Both the position numbers and the translations under genes were made by a program. A stretch of DNA of 31,913 nucleotides from NCBI GenBank assembly GCA_003427395.1, contig BFEA01000260.1:1123053-1154965 (forward strand), written 5' to 3'. This DNA is from Chara braunii (Eukaryota; Streptophyta; Charophyceae; Charales; Characeae). The notes under the pieces were generated by a model. That model saw nothing but the letters and a program-made list of their open reading frames with translations, was not told the origin of the DNA and made no database searches. Positions 19,409 through 30,158 of this stretch are shown here, piece by piece. Every line of letters starts with the position of its first letter. Position 1 is the first letter of the stretch.

Positions 19409-20159
19409 CCCTCTGAGTTTCCGCATCTCAGGAGGGGAGTTTTCTCTCAGCCATATCTCCCCACTCTATGGGAGGAATTTTGTGTTATGTTTGACTTCCG
19501 TATCATGGGACTTGGCTGAAAGTGTCTGGAACTAGTGGACTTCAGGTGGCTTTACATTCAGAAGCCACATCCTCAGAGAGCACGGAGACATGGCAAGAAG
19601 CCCAAACGACGGACAGTAAAGTGAGAGACAGAGTGAAGTTCAGAGGGTTGAGTGAGGACTCTTGATTGGTGCTGGCCATGTTCTCTTCCATATGTACTCC
19701 CTGAGACTATTATGAGTTCTCATTCTTCCCTCATTCAATTGTCCTTGTCTTTTCTCGAGTCAGTCAGTCCTGCTTCTTTGCACCGCCACGCTTGATGTTT
19801 GCATTCTTTAATGATTCTGTCACAGTTCTCAAAATCAGATTGACATGATTGATGCACGCATAGCACCCCATAATTTTATGGTTATTATTTGCATAATTCT
19901 TTGTTGTTCCGAATCAAAATAAAAGATTCCTAACACCGGGGACCGGCGAATACCGCAATTGAAGGGTCTCGCGCGAAGCCGGACGCACACAACGGGAAGG
20001 GATTTGCATTATTTAATTTATCTTGTTTGTTGCAAAAATCATACAAAATCCTGCATGACAGCCTGTTGGCTTTCTTGGTCGCCTGAAGTGACTCGACTAA
20101 GAAAAAGTGCGACAGCGCGGGGTGGACTATCTAAGCTCATAAGAGATTGTGTTTTACCA
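19409..20159 (+). other. Putative 3' untranslated region and spacer
   Basis: No frame is convincing. The stretch after the stop codon is plain mixed-composition DNA up to the poly(A)-signal-like word. Copy C of the repeat family begins soon after. Confidence 0.4.
19918..19923 (+). terminator. AATAAA polyadenylation-signal-like word
   Basis: AATAAA lies downstream of the unknown protein frame in an AT-rich setting. The hexamer is common by chance, so support rests only on position. Confidence 0.3.
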
Positions 20160-20346
20160 TTTTTTGTTTGAGAACGGGCGAGGTATGGTTTATCCCGAGG
20201 TTTTGACCCCGGACGAGTCAGTTAGTAGTGTTAGTGTTAGAATGTTAGTTTTTGTGTTATGATAGTTAGAGGTTGCGTGGGACACGATTGAGGACGGGCA
20301 GAATCGGAAAGAAGACGAGGAAGATAACGAAGGCAGCAGGGAGACT

Positions 20347-20349
<3 letters not shown>

Positions 20350-20423
<74 letters not shown>
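20350..20423. repeat. (GA)37 microsatellite
   Basis: This is a pure GA run of about 74 bases that interrupts similarity to copy B, so it expanded after the copies separated or was lost from B. Confidence 0.97.
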
Positions 20424-20426
<3 letters not shown>

Positions 20427-20596
20427 AGCCTAGTATAGTGATAGGGTAGAGACAGCCATAGTTGCCATAGCTGTAGTTAGTGTGGGGTGTGTGAATGTAT
20501 GTGTGAGTGTTCAGAAGGGCGCGTGTGGGATATCCAGGGTGATCCGGTGTGTGTGAACAGTGAGTTGTTCGGGCGCTGAGTCATAGCCAGTTGGAA

Positions 20597-20760
20597 GTGA
20601 ACTCATATCAGGAAGTCATATCTATGAGTTTTGAGTGGGCGCATGTCGCTAGTTTGCTGCGCTACTGTTTACATGAAAGTGAACTCGTATCAGGAAGTCA
20701 TATCTCTGAGTTTTGAGTGGGCGCATGTCGCCAGTTTGTTACGGTGCTGTTTACATGCAT
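20597..20760 (+). repeat. 82-base tandem duplication
   Basis: 20597-20678 and 20679-20760 are near-identical direct repeats. In the first, AACTCATA pairs with TATGAGTT (8 bp) around AAGTCATAT-containing sequence. In the second the arm is AACTCGTA opposite CTGAGTT, so at least one A-T pair became G-T. Confidence 0.85.
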
Positions 20761-22640
20761 GAAAAGTGTGAATGAGAACGAGCTTGATTGCAACTACTAA
20801 ATTAATGCTCGTATTTGAATAGAGCACGGAGAGTGTGCCCCATTCGAAGTGCAGCCTTCTAGAGCCACGACGACATATCTTATGCTCATGGATTTGGGGA
20901 GGAGTGAACCGGGCTGTGATTATGGTCAGGGGCATAATAGGTGTAGAGCAACGAATCAGAAGGAAAATTATAAATGAAAACAACAAGGAGATAGTAGAGA
21001 CGAAGAAAGAGGGGAGAGTGAGAGTGAGAGTGAAAGAAAGGAGGGAAACAGTTGCGACCAGACGAAGTACTGTGGTCAAGCAAAGAGTCATTTCCTCACG
21101 GACTACTGCTGCATACCGGGTAACAGTTGTTACGAACTTCGGTCATCAGATTGTTGCAGCTGGCCGTTCATGCAAACCAATTTCCGGCGTAGTAAGCACT
21201 AACAGGTTGTAGAAGGTGCGAGGCCACTACAGGAAAGTCGGTCGTGTATCGAGTCAGCCTGTAGTGGAAGGTTTATTCTCTAAAGTTATCGGGTAAGATT
21301 ATTGCCACTCCTCGTGGTCGCTGACATTGTAACAGTTAGGTTCATGCGGGGTCGTCGTGGTGCCGAATAGCGTATTCTCCCCCATCCGAGAGAGCACGAC
21401 TCTGCTTGGTGCTGCATGCATTCATTCTCGCCATGTAGCTCGTGTGGTGGCTTCCTCCTCCGAACGCTGCCAAAGTTAGATATGAAACGAGTCAGAAGTT
21501 GCATTGTCGGTGGCAGAGAAACAGGAAACGAGAAAACCGATTAAAAAACGGGATGCACCTGCCCTCGTTCTAGTGGGCATTCGTTCGGTTTTAAGCTCGT
21601 CCTATTGAACGGGTGAGCAACGAGGTAGGAAAACTTACATGGGTTGTCGTAGACAGGAAAAACACAGCAGAGCTTTGGGGCAAGAGTACACGACAACATC
21701 GATGCGAGAGTGGCTGAGTATCCGTCTGTGATCCAGTGTAAGGTACGAACCGATTTTGTAGACTGTGGTAAAGCGACCTGTCATCACAATCTCGTTGATG
21801 TCAGCCACCGATTGCCGCCTCCACTCTGCTAGCCACCTCAGTTGGCACGGTCCCCGAGGGTCTTGCTGCTACAACTTTTTTAACAACATTATTTCGTTGT
21901 GTCTAGCTCACTGTGCACTGATGTGCCTCCGCTGCTGTTTGGAGAGGACGTTCGGACGGACAGGCAGAGTGAGGGAGACCAACCCATAGGCAACCAACAA
22001 TTTCGTAAGAAGGGGGAGGACACCGCTCGTACCTGGTTTGGCAGCGGCCTGCATGGGAGGCTTGTGTGTTTGCCTCGACAGCTGCTAATGATGATCGTGG
22101 TCGGAGCCTGTGCGCTGAGCAAGGTAGCAACTACTGTTTGGCCGACACTAAAGTTTGAGCGGACGCCGTTGCTGTATTTTGCCGAGTGCTGCCGAACCTG
22201 GCTATTATACACAGTTGCTAAGCACTACTGTCGGCCGCTGTGTTTCACTGAAGCATTGATTGAGCTTTGTTATGGCGGATGACCACTGTGCATAATGGGT
22301 CTCGTTGCACATACTGCCTAATTGTTGCTGGGTTGTTGTGCGCTGCTGTGCTACTAACTAGTACGACTGTGCAAGCTGTCATACGTTGGCCGCAATGATG
22401 TGTCGGCCGCAATTTAACTGCGTCTCGCTGTGCGATTTGCTGTGTACCTTTATAACGTGGACATGAGATCACACAAGGCTCATGCTGTGTGAGTATGGCG
22501 GTTTGGAGCCGCATGGCTGCAGCTTATCCGAGGAGTATTGAAGCCTTGTGGAGGGGTGTAGAAAAGGTTACTGTTGCAAATTGGGGAATTGTCAGAGGCT
22601 TGACTGTAGCAATTTGATTCCGGGTTGACCAAGCTGTTAC
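20761..22640. other. Body of copy C without a supported gene
   Basis: Overlapping frames of 60-133 codons occur on both strands but have no motif and no counterpart in copy B. From about 22060 the sequence is rich in GCTG words, equivalent to the CTG-rich part of copy B. Confidence 0.45.
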
Positions 22641-22902
22641 GTTGGCCATCATTGCGGGGCCCTCAGGCGATCGAAGATCTCAAAGGCCCTCTCACGCGAG
22701 TTGGGTTTGTCCCTCTCTTGTATCTCGAGCGTCTGAAACCTCTTCTTTTGTCCTCTATGTATGTCAGGACATGCTTTGTGGAAGGCTTAATAAACAAATA
22801 CAAATGAAAGTTCAGATAATCTCTGAGTGAATTCAGACAAAAGGAATTGGTGGGAAGGCGGGATGAAAGTGTTTTGCGTGTGCTTGACCGGGTCAACCCA
22901 AG

Positions 22903-24140
22903 ACTGGATCCCTCTAAGTTGAGTGGGTTCAGTGCTGTGTTTTATTTATGTTTGTTGGACCGAATGTATGATATTTTTGGGCTGGGCCTATCCTAAGTTG
23001 GACGGTCCAGCCACTTGTTTTCCTTTTGGGGTTTCTGAACAGGAGGATGGGTACCTTAAGTTGGGAGGACTCAGAATCCTGATGTTTCTTTTTGGTTTGC
23101 TGGAAACAGAGCTGAGAATATTCTAAGTTGCGTAGACCCAGTTCTGTATGTGTTTTCTTCTGAGGGGGACGCATGTATGAGGCTGAGCGTACCCTTAAGT
23201 TGGGGCGGCTTGGCCATAAGCTATGAATTAAAAGGCCAACCAGAGTATATAATTTTGATAAATATTATACGAATCTATATCAACTGACAGACCGGGCACC
23301 TTAAGTTGGGAAAGTCAGTCAGTAAGTCAAGTAGAACAAAAAGAAAAGAAAAGAAAGTGAAAAATATAATGAAGGTAACTCGGTCAGGCTGAGCGTACTG
23401 TTACATTAGGACGGTTCAGTCTTATGCTCATGATAATATGAACGACCAGAGAGTTAGTATAAATCTTCTTTTACTTTCCCTTTTAAACACAAGGCAGGAT
23501 TGGATGTCTCCCTAAGTTTGGTAGGTCTGATCATCTGCCTAATAAGAGAGAAACATGTAAAGTTGTTGCAAGTATATTAATGGTTGTTCTCTTATACTGT
23601 CGTTACGGAGGCTAAGCGTACCCTTAAGTTAGGGCGGCTTACTCGTACGTCGTTTGTACCTTGTTCAAGCAGATCAGGCATACCCTTAAGTTAGGGTGGT
23701 CTGGTCATATTGTCTTATGTACCTAAAAACTGTTTAAGCTAGCTAGGCGTACCCTTAAGTTAGGGCGGCCTAGTGATATGCTCTTGTTGTTGATGTTATG
23801 TAGGTTGGACGTACCCTTAAGTTAGGGCGGTCTGACCATTTGTCGTTCGTACTTGTTTTAGGTAGGTTAGGCACACCCTTAAGTTGGGGCAGCTTGATCC
23901 TATGCCCTACGTAACTTGTTTAGAGCTGACTAGGCATACCCCTAAGTTTTATGCTTCATGTCGTCAGTTAAGCAGAAGCCAGACGTACCCTTAAGTTAGG
24001 GCGTTCTGGTCATATGTTTTATGACTAGAGTCGATATGGTGTTGGACATACCCTTAAGTTAGGGCAGTCCGGTTATGCGTACTTTTACTTGTTTACTTAG
24101 GCAAGTTGGATATACCCTTAAGTTAGGGCATTGTCTGATC
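22903..24140 (+). repeat. Hairpin array 1 in copy C, about 17 units
   Basis: Each unit has a core like ACCCTTAAGTTAGGG, flanked by 6-10 base arms that pair with each other. From 23610 the period is about 62 bases. Examples: GGCTGGGC 22980-22987 with GTCCAGCC 23005-23012; GGCTGAGC 23181-23188 with GCTTGGCC 23208-23215; CTGACAGAC 23284-23292 with GTCAGTCAG 23314-23322; GATTGGA 23498-23504 with TCTGATC 23526-23532, extended by GGCAG and CTGCC; GATCAGGC 23672-23679 with GTCTGGTC 23699-23706; CTAGGC 23743-23748 with GCCTAG 23768-23773; GGTTGGAC 23803-23810 with GTCTGACC 23830-23837; GGTTAGGC 23865-23872 with GCTTGATC 23892-23899; GTTGGAC 24041-24047 with GTCCGGT 24067-24073. The apex TAAGTT is nearly invariant, while arms differ from unit to unit and still pair. 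Nothing protein-coding overlaps. The function is unknown, and a repeated protein-binding RNA hairpin is one possibility. Confidence 0.88.
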
Positions 24141-24515
24141 GTATGCCATAAGCAAGGGGGACATACAAAGGGAGAAGAACTGAGTGATCTAACGAACTAC
24201 TTGGCCTAAATCAATGTGGGATTGTGAGAGATGTTTGTTTATGCATGCTTGTGGATCCTCACTCTGGGACGTCTTTTCGATAGGTTAGCTGCTTAGATTA
24301 TCGCCAAGTGCTGGAGCCATAGGTAGATGATATGGGTGATGGGAGGGAAGCTTGGGATAGAGATCGGACTGACCTTACTTGAAGTTAGAGTTGACGATAA
24401 CTCACGATATCATCTTCTGAAAGCGGATCGTGTAAACTATCTTCAATCTTATCTATCAAGCAAGTGTCAGAAATTAGTCCCAAGTATAGTTTTGCTTTGT
24501 CTTTCTGTTTTCAGC

Positions 24516-24690
24516 TTTGTATAAATTTTGGCAGTCTCCTGTTCCTACGAGAAGCGCTGCCTAAATTGTTACAAATCTTAAAGAGTTAATTATTTTTGGA
24601 CTCATAGAAATTATGAAATGACACTTTTCGTACGGGAAGCGCTGCCGAAATTTTGTAGAATTTGGAGAGTTAAATTATTTTCAACTAGGA
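24516..24690 (+). repeat. Array 2 (AGCGCTGCC units) in copy C
   Basis: AGCGCTGCC occurs at 24553 and 24638, spacing 85, with a degenerate third unit after 24690. In the first unit TTTGTA 24516-24521 pairs with TACAAA 24570-24575, the same closing stem as in copy B, and GGCAG pairs with CTGCC inside it. Confidence 0.7.
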
Positions 24691-24880
24691 GAAATCTGGC
24701 AATCCATCCTGTTTAGGGGATATGCTGTCGAATGTTTTTACATTTTTAGATAAACATCAGAAGTTAGTTAGGAAGGTAGGATTATTTATTGATCACTCAA
24801 GCGTGGTTTGGGTACTGACCTGTGCTGCATTGCAGGTCACCTTTATTCAAATTGATTCAAGGTTTGACTAGCTTCAAGCT

Positions 24881-24920
24881 GATCCTACAAGGATCACTTT
24901 TCAGTTATCCTAAGATAACA
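24881..24920 (+). other. Twin hairpins in copy C
   Basis: GATCCT 24881-24886 pairs with AGGATC 24890-24895 around ACA, and GTTATC 24903-24908 pairs with GATAAC 24913-24918 around CTAA. They match the twin hairpins of copy B in place and stem, with different loops. Confidence 0.7.
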
Positions 24921-25601
24921 GGTCAGTTTCCGACTCAATTCTAATCCACTCTTGCCACTCAACCTAAAGGCTTTACCCATGTGGTTTGATTTGTTTTGTT
25001 GTGTTTTTACCCGGACTTTAATTGAATGACCATTTAATAAAGATGTTGAGTATTTATTTTGAGAGTTGCACGAAGAGTGAAGTTTGTATTGCTAAAGCAA
25101 GGGGTGTGAGCGCAAAGAATGGTTGAAGTTGACCCCGTATAGTGCATGGACTTTTGGTTGAATCTTTGATGTGATTGCAAGTATGTTTGGTGATTCGGAC
25201 TTTGGATTTGACTGCCTTCGATCACTTAAGTATATATGGCTGAGAGAAATCTCACTGTGATTGTGAGAAGTGATCGTCACATATTTATAACCTTCTATAT
25301 ATATGTACAAAGATATGCATTGGGTGTTCGCGCGGCCTATTGTGACCGTGTGCAAGGGTTAAACAGATTATACTTTGAGGGAAAAGGGGAGATTCCCCTT
25401 TCATTCTTTTTGCTTTTTAGAATTAGTATGGTTGGACGTTGTAGTCCGTGACAGCCGTCAAAGTCAAACCCCTTGATCTCTGGCCGCCACGACAGCTTGG
25501 AGTTGTCTACTCAACCTCTCTACACAGGGTGCAAAAGAGGGTGTGGTCTTCAACCGCGCATGGCGGTTGTCTAGCGTCGAGAGATTAACCCCTCAAGGTG
25601 T

Positions 25602-25625
25602 GTGTCAGCCGACACTTGAGTATCG
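25602..25625 (+). other. Conserved GTGTC-AGCC-GACAC hairpin in copy C
   Basis: Five perfect pairs close an AGCC loop, the same as in copy B. The alternative hairpin with the next GTATC has one C-A mismatch here. Confidence 0.55.
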
Positions 25626-26031
25626 AACACGACCCTCTAGATTAACGAGGATCGCATAAGTATGGGTACTATATGGTACGCCATCATTGCGACCGCTTTC
25701 ATTGCGAGCCGATATGAGTTGACCATGTGTCCGCGGAATTTTATGTTAAAGTCTTACACGTGACGCCTAACCGAATTCTGACTCAGAAGGTTATGGGTCG
25801 AATACTGATGGGACTAGGAGTGTTGTTGTGTTTTTATGTTGTTGTATTATGTGTTTGTGTCCTTCCATGTGTGTGAGTGTTGTGGTGTAACGTGTGGTGT
25901 GTGTGATGGTTCATAGTCGACAGACGTCGAGTCGCGTTTGGGACGTCAGCCCCCCAGTGCGTCGATTCGCATGCGGGTTCGATTTTGGACGTTGACCACG
26001 CGTACCCCCTATGCTACAGCGAACGAGAAAC

Positions 26032-26310
26032 GCCCTCAATTGGGCCACCTCTGTGATTGCATACGAAAAACCTTCGCATGTGATTCAGTAGCTCGGCGGG
26101 GATACGCCCACCTAAGAGATGGTGACAGCTCCCGCAGGTGGAGGTAAGCGGTGCCTCGCGTGACCCTGTCTTGTTGTAGGGGCTCGCGAGAGGTACGGCT
26201 GGCGCACTCGGTCGGAGCGGCAAACACTCTCCGCGACAAGTCCTGCCAAATTCTGGGTGACGTGGCTAAGAGGGTCCCCATGCGAGATCGATGCGCACGA
26301 CAACGGAAAC
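26032..26310 (+). repeat. Conserved 3' domain of copy C
   Basis: This matches 1-312 and 10771-11085 with more substitutions and small indels. CCACCT and AGGTGG can pair here around the GACAGCTCCC word. The end of similarity is near the GATCGATGCGC word. Confidence 0.8.
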
Positions 26311-26348
26311 AAGTTTTCATTCAAAAATTGGGTCTGAAAGTTTGATGC

Positions 26349-26373
26349 GTCGTGCGAGGCACGACCTTTTTTT
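26349..26373 (+). terminator. Terminator-like hairpin followed by seven T
   Basis: GTCGTGC 26349-26355 pairs perfectly with GCACGAC 26359-26365 around GAG. One C and seven T follow (26367-26373). It lies about 40 bases after the end of copy C. A T-run ends pol III transcription, and a stem with a T-run can also end other RNAs. The other copies have no matching T-run at this distance. Confidence 0.4.
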
Positions 26374-26734
26374 GTGACCAACTGTGTGTTCAAAGGAAAA
26401 GTAGAGAGTACATGGATGCGCACGACCTTTCTTGTTGATCTTGCAAAGCCGACACCGTTACTCGTTAACTTTTGTTTTCGATTAAATTATGACTAAATAA
26501 TCTTTTTTTTTTATGTTTGACGCCGGCGAGTACGGGCGCACGGAGGCGACATCCGTCGTGGCTGACATCAAAGTTTGACTTCGGTACCATGATTTGGAGT
26601 TGTCATGGTTTCACTAGGATAATACTCAAATCGTGTAGTACATAGTGCAAAAAGATGCACCATGAGTTTCCTATGCACCCTGTTTATCGAGGGTACTGCT
26701 ATAATTAAAAAAAAAAAGATTTTCGAAGGTGGGA
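26374..26734. other. Spacer between copy C and the gypsy remnant
   Basis: The stretch holds the repeated word GATGCGCACGAC (near 26289 and 26413), a T10 run near 26502 and an A11 run near 26709. No gene is seen. Confidence 0.45.
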
Positions 26735-28610
26735 GGTCCCCCGCTCGAACTGCATACTCTTCCTTAGAAGCAAGCTTAGAGGTTCGACCTTTTCGCTGTA
26801 GCGGGAAATAAAGATCCGCCAGTAGCCTACAATACATAGGAACTGGCGTACCTCAGTTGGACTGTTCAAAGGTGATGGTCAGTTCAGAAGCTTCTCCAGT
26901 TTGGTTGGATTAGCTCGCCGGCTCTTTTGATCACAAATAAAACCCAAAATCGTGATCGAAGACACAGTTCATCTGCTATTTGTGTCGTTGACTGTAAGGT
27001 TAACATCGTCCAATTGCTCTAGCACTGCGTATATGTTCGTGAGATAACTACAAGTATAATTTTCGCCTCGTTCTTATCTACACGACCTTTGATTGAGAAG
27101 TCGTTTAGAAAAACTTCAACCTTGTCTGGTAGGAAGTCTTTCAATACTGTGGTCATCGCTCTCTGGAATACAACCACACTATTAGTCAAACTCATGGGCA
27201 TTACCATCATCTGCACCAATCCGAGTGGTGTGTGCATAGCAGACAAATGTTCATCTCGAGGATCGAGAGAAATCTCGTCGTATGCAGAGAATAGATCATA
27301 TACCTATGTTACCAGTTGTCCGATGGTAGGACGTCCTTGGCAGACAGTCAAGGGGGACTCGGACGTCGGAGCCCAGACAACTTCATTTTTAGCAATTAAA
27401 AGCAAAAAAAAAGAAAAAAAAAAAAAGGTGGTCCTTAATCTTTTTTTTTATTTTAAATTTGACATCGAATTTCGATATCATCCCAAGACAAAAGTTGTTC
27501 AGTTTAGTTTTTTGCATAACATAGTTTTTTTGAGAATTTTTTTAAGTAACCTAGTCACATACTGAATATTTAGATATATTCGCAGCTCCCTCCGTTAACA
27601 AGTTAGCGTGGGAAACCGATCAAACTTTTCCGACTGTGACTGCATTAACTTTAATGAGATCTTGTATCCATCTAATCTTTTCGTTCTGCATTTATCTCCT
27701 TTGGGATTTCTTCAGATATTCCTTCATGTATTGGTCGCTCGCGCCCCACAGCTGTCGGTTTGACATTTTCTGCTACACGCTTTTGTCGTTTAGGACGACC
27801 CTTATACGGGGGCTTGCCCTTATAAAAAAAAACAGAAATGACTCCTCCAATCTCCTCATCTTTATCCTTAGAATAGGATACTCCGTCAACTACAAATCGG
27901 TCTCCCAGATCTTCCATCTCCACGATCCGACTCTCTTCCTCAGTGAACCTTGACCCGAATCTTTTCTCTCTGAATCGTACTCACCGCTCAACAACCGTGC
28001 GCACGACCTCTTGTCTCTGTGTGATGGTGAGTGTTGCCCTGTTCCTTGGATTCTGTGGTTGTACCGTTTGTAACATAACACCCGCTCTGTCTGGACGCTT
28101 GATAAAAAATATTTGACTACCGTCTTCGAGCTCGACAATGACAATATGTACGCAACTAAGCCAGGTACGTCCTAGCAGGATCTCCCCACTGCAATCCCTG
28201 ACTGCAAACAGAGGCATCGTGACCTTGACGCCATATATGTCAATGATCGCTTCGTGCCACACACCTACCACCTCTTGTTTTTATCTGTCGTCTCTATCTC
28301 GAACTTGTAGGATCGGTCAAAATCAAGTTCAAGGCGTTTTCGCAAGCTCCTCATGAATAATGATCCCTTCGCAGTCGTTATCTATCACCCCCTGCAGAGT
28401 CACGTGATCGTTGAGTACCGTATCAACGACGCCACTTCCTACGACGAAAAACTTTTTTGGAGCAACTCCCTCTCTCCCATCCAGGTACACTATCACAACT
28501 TCATCGACTCTAAGCACGGACTCTTCGGTCTTTGCGCTAGATACGGCCACCACTGGTGGTTCGGTAAGCAGACCACTGAGTATCTCATCTCTCATCGGTA
28601 TGCTCGTCTT
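26735..28610 (-). pseudogene. Decayed Ty3/gypsy pol: protease and reverse transcriptase
   Basis: On the minus strand, in order: a retropepsin-like segment in the frame 28329-28595, with VIDNDCEG at residues 70-77 where the active site should read D-S/T-G, then after a shift ILLGRTWLS (residues 31-39 of the frame 27981-28271), the usual second protease motif. A linker rich in Lys/Arg/Glu follows at 27672-27923. Reverse transcriptase begins with DLFSAY, then TPLGL, MPMSLTNS and FQRAM, and FLND where the catalytic box is normally Y-L-D-D. A TAG at 27304-27306 interrupts it. In a shifted frame come VLEQLDDVNLTV, LGFICD, TEVRQFL and FISRYSEKVEPL, matching the palm end and connection of gypsy polymerases. 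Stops, shifts, lost catalytic residues and an AT-rich insertion show that it is dead. Integrase and LTRs were not found. Confidence 0.85.
27391..27590. repeat. AT-rich insertion within the gypsy pol
   Basis: A poly(A)-like purine run and a T-rich stretch break the pol between the protease linker and reverse transcriptase. It carries the word GACAAAAGTTGTTCAG followed by GCATAACATAG, the same motif that recurs through 28850-31100. It is probably an insertion of that AT-rich family. Confidence 0.55.
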
Positions 28611-28645
28611 CCTAGTGATTGCATGAGATCAACTTGAGGCAATCA

Positions 28646-28946
28646 CTATGAATGAGGAAAGTGGGCGGCAAACATAACGAGAATTATTTTTATGAGGTAT
28701 TGCGGAATATTGCTAAGGGCTATGTAGCACAGCGTTCGCGTTCGGCGAACATGTTCGCCCGAACGAGAACGAGCGCCAAAAAACCTCCGAACGAGAACAT
28801 AAAAAATATTAGAAAAAACGAAGGTTCTCATAAAAAACTGGAAATGAAAGATGTTATGTAAAACAACAATACAAACAATGTTTGCCTTGGAGTCATGTTC
28901 AAATTCGTAGTCAATCATGAGTTAAAAATCAAAAATAAAAATAATA

Positions 28947-28977
<31 letters not shown>

Positions 28978-29000
28978 ATATATATATATATATATATTTT
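28646..29000. repeat. AT-rich repeat with GTTCG words and AAAT/TA microsatellites
   Basis: GTTCGCGTTCGGCGAACATG and nearby GAACGAG words form short inverted pairs near 28733-28800. An AAAT run followed by a TA run occupies about 28945-28997, next to the left arm of the large foldback. Frames here are short and AT-driven. Confidence 0.6.
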
Positions 29001-29460
29001 ACCTGACCGAACGTTCGGGGGCCGAACACCTCCAGGTTCGGCCCCCGCCAAAAAACTTTTCGGGGCCTAAAAATGAGTTGTTTTTTCTGATTTATTTTTT
29101 GTGAGTTCTCTATGATGTAACCTACACGCCTATAAATTTAAAAGTCATTCTGATAAGTCAAAAAAACATTAAAAATCGTCAAAGATGGGGGTATCAAAAC
29201 GTGCTCGCCCACTCACTATTTTTTATTTTTTTTCACTTTTAACTTTTTGTTTTCACTTTATTTCGGGGCCTAAAAAAATTTATTATTTTTTCAAAAAACA
29301 TTAATGAGTTATTGATTATGTAAACTACATATCTGTAAATGTTCAGGGCATTTGTCAACATTAAAAAATAATTAAAAATCGACAAAGATGGCAGTGTCGG
29401 AAAGGTGTTGGCACACTCACTCATTTTAATTCTCTTTTTATTTTTTTTTATTTTTATCAT

Positions 29461-30158
29461 GGGTAGCACCTCGTACGCGTATGTACTCCAGCGTACGTGT
29501 ACGAACCCGAAATCGCTCGTATGCGTACGTAAAAAAAAAAATTAAAAAAAATTAAAAAATCTGAAAAACAAGTATGTTGTGCAGAATAATGATAAGAACA
29601 ACTTTTGTTTGGGATTCATACCTAAATTCCCAACTAAGCTTGATTTAAAATTTGAAAACCTTGAAGAAAAGTTTAAAATAATAATATTAAAAATATATAT
29701 TTTTTTAATAGTTTTTTAATTATTATGATAATATTACCTTCTTTTTTCAGTTTTTAATTTCTTACTCAAGGTTGATTGGGAATTCGGGGATGACTCCCAG
29801 ACAAAAGTTGTTTGTATCATGTTTCTGCATAACATATAATACGTTACAGAAGTTTGTTTTTATTTTTTCTGTTTTTTTTTTAATTGTTTTATTTTTTGTT
29901 TCTATTTATTTATTTTTTATGTCTTTGATTTTTAACTCGAGTTTGGTATAGAATTTGGGAATCAGTCTTAGACAAAAGTTGTTTGAAATATAATTATGCA
30001 TAACATACTTTTTTTTCCAGATGTTTCTAATTTTATTTTATTTTATTTTTTTTACGTAATCCCACGTACGGGAGTTTGTGTACACGTGTACGTGTCGAGT
30101 ACAGGAATACGTGTACGCGTGTACGCGCAACTCGCGTACACGTACGCCGTGCTACCCA
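29461..30158. mobile_element. Inserted foldback transposon with 10-11 bp target duplication
   Basis: The ends are GGGTAGCAC and GTGCTACCC, followed inward by CGTACGCGTA-type words on both sides. The sequence ATTTTTATCAT flanks the element at 29450-29460 and 30159-30169. The same sequence occurs once at the matching place of the right foldback arm, so it is a true insertion duplication of 10-11 bp. Long inverted ends with a 9-11 bp duplication fit the Mutator-like superfamily. No transposase is encoded. Confidence 0.75.

Larger units (their letters stand above)
20160..26310 (+). repeat. Copy C of the long stem-loop-rich repeat family
   Basis: It is colinear in blocks with copy B. It is longer, mainly because of a GA microsatellite, an 82-base tandem duplication and an expanded hairpin array. 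The 9601-9720 and 24920-25040 segments are roughly 85 percent alike by eye. Frames in this copy are not kept in copy B. The left edge is set by the block GAGGTTTTGACCCCGGACGA, matched to copy B, and the right edge by the end of similarity near 26310. Confidence 0.8.

Noticed and set aside
21899-22282. 127-codon plus-strand frame in copy C
   Set aside because: Overlaps minus-strand frames of similar length and has no counterpart in copy B, so it is most likely chance in GC-rich repeat DNA.
22903-24140. CRISPR-like repeat-spacer array
   Set aside because: The conserved cores are short and the spacers are related to each other. The arms pair with their own partners, and the setting is a eukaryotic repeat without cas genes.
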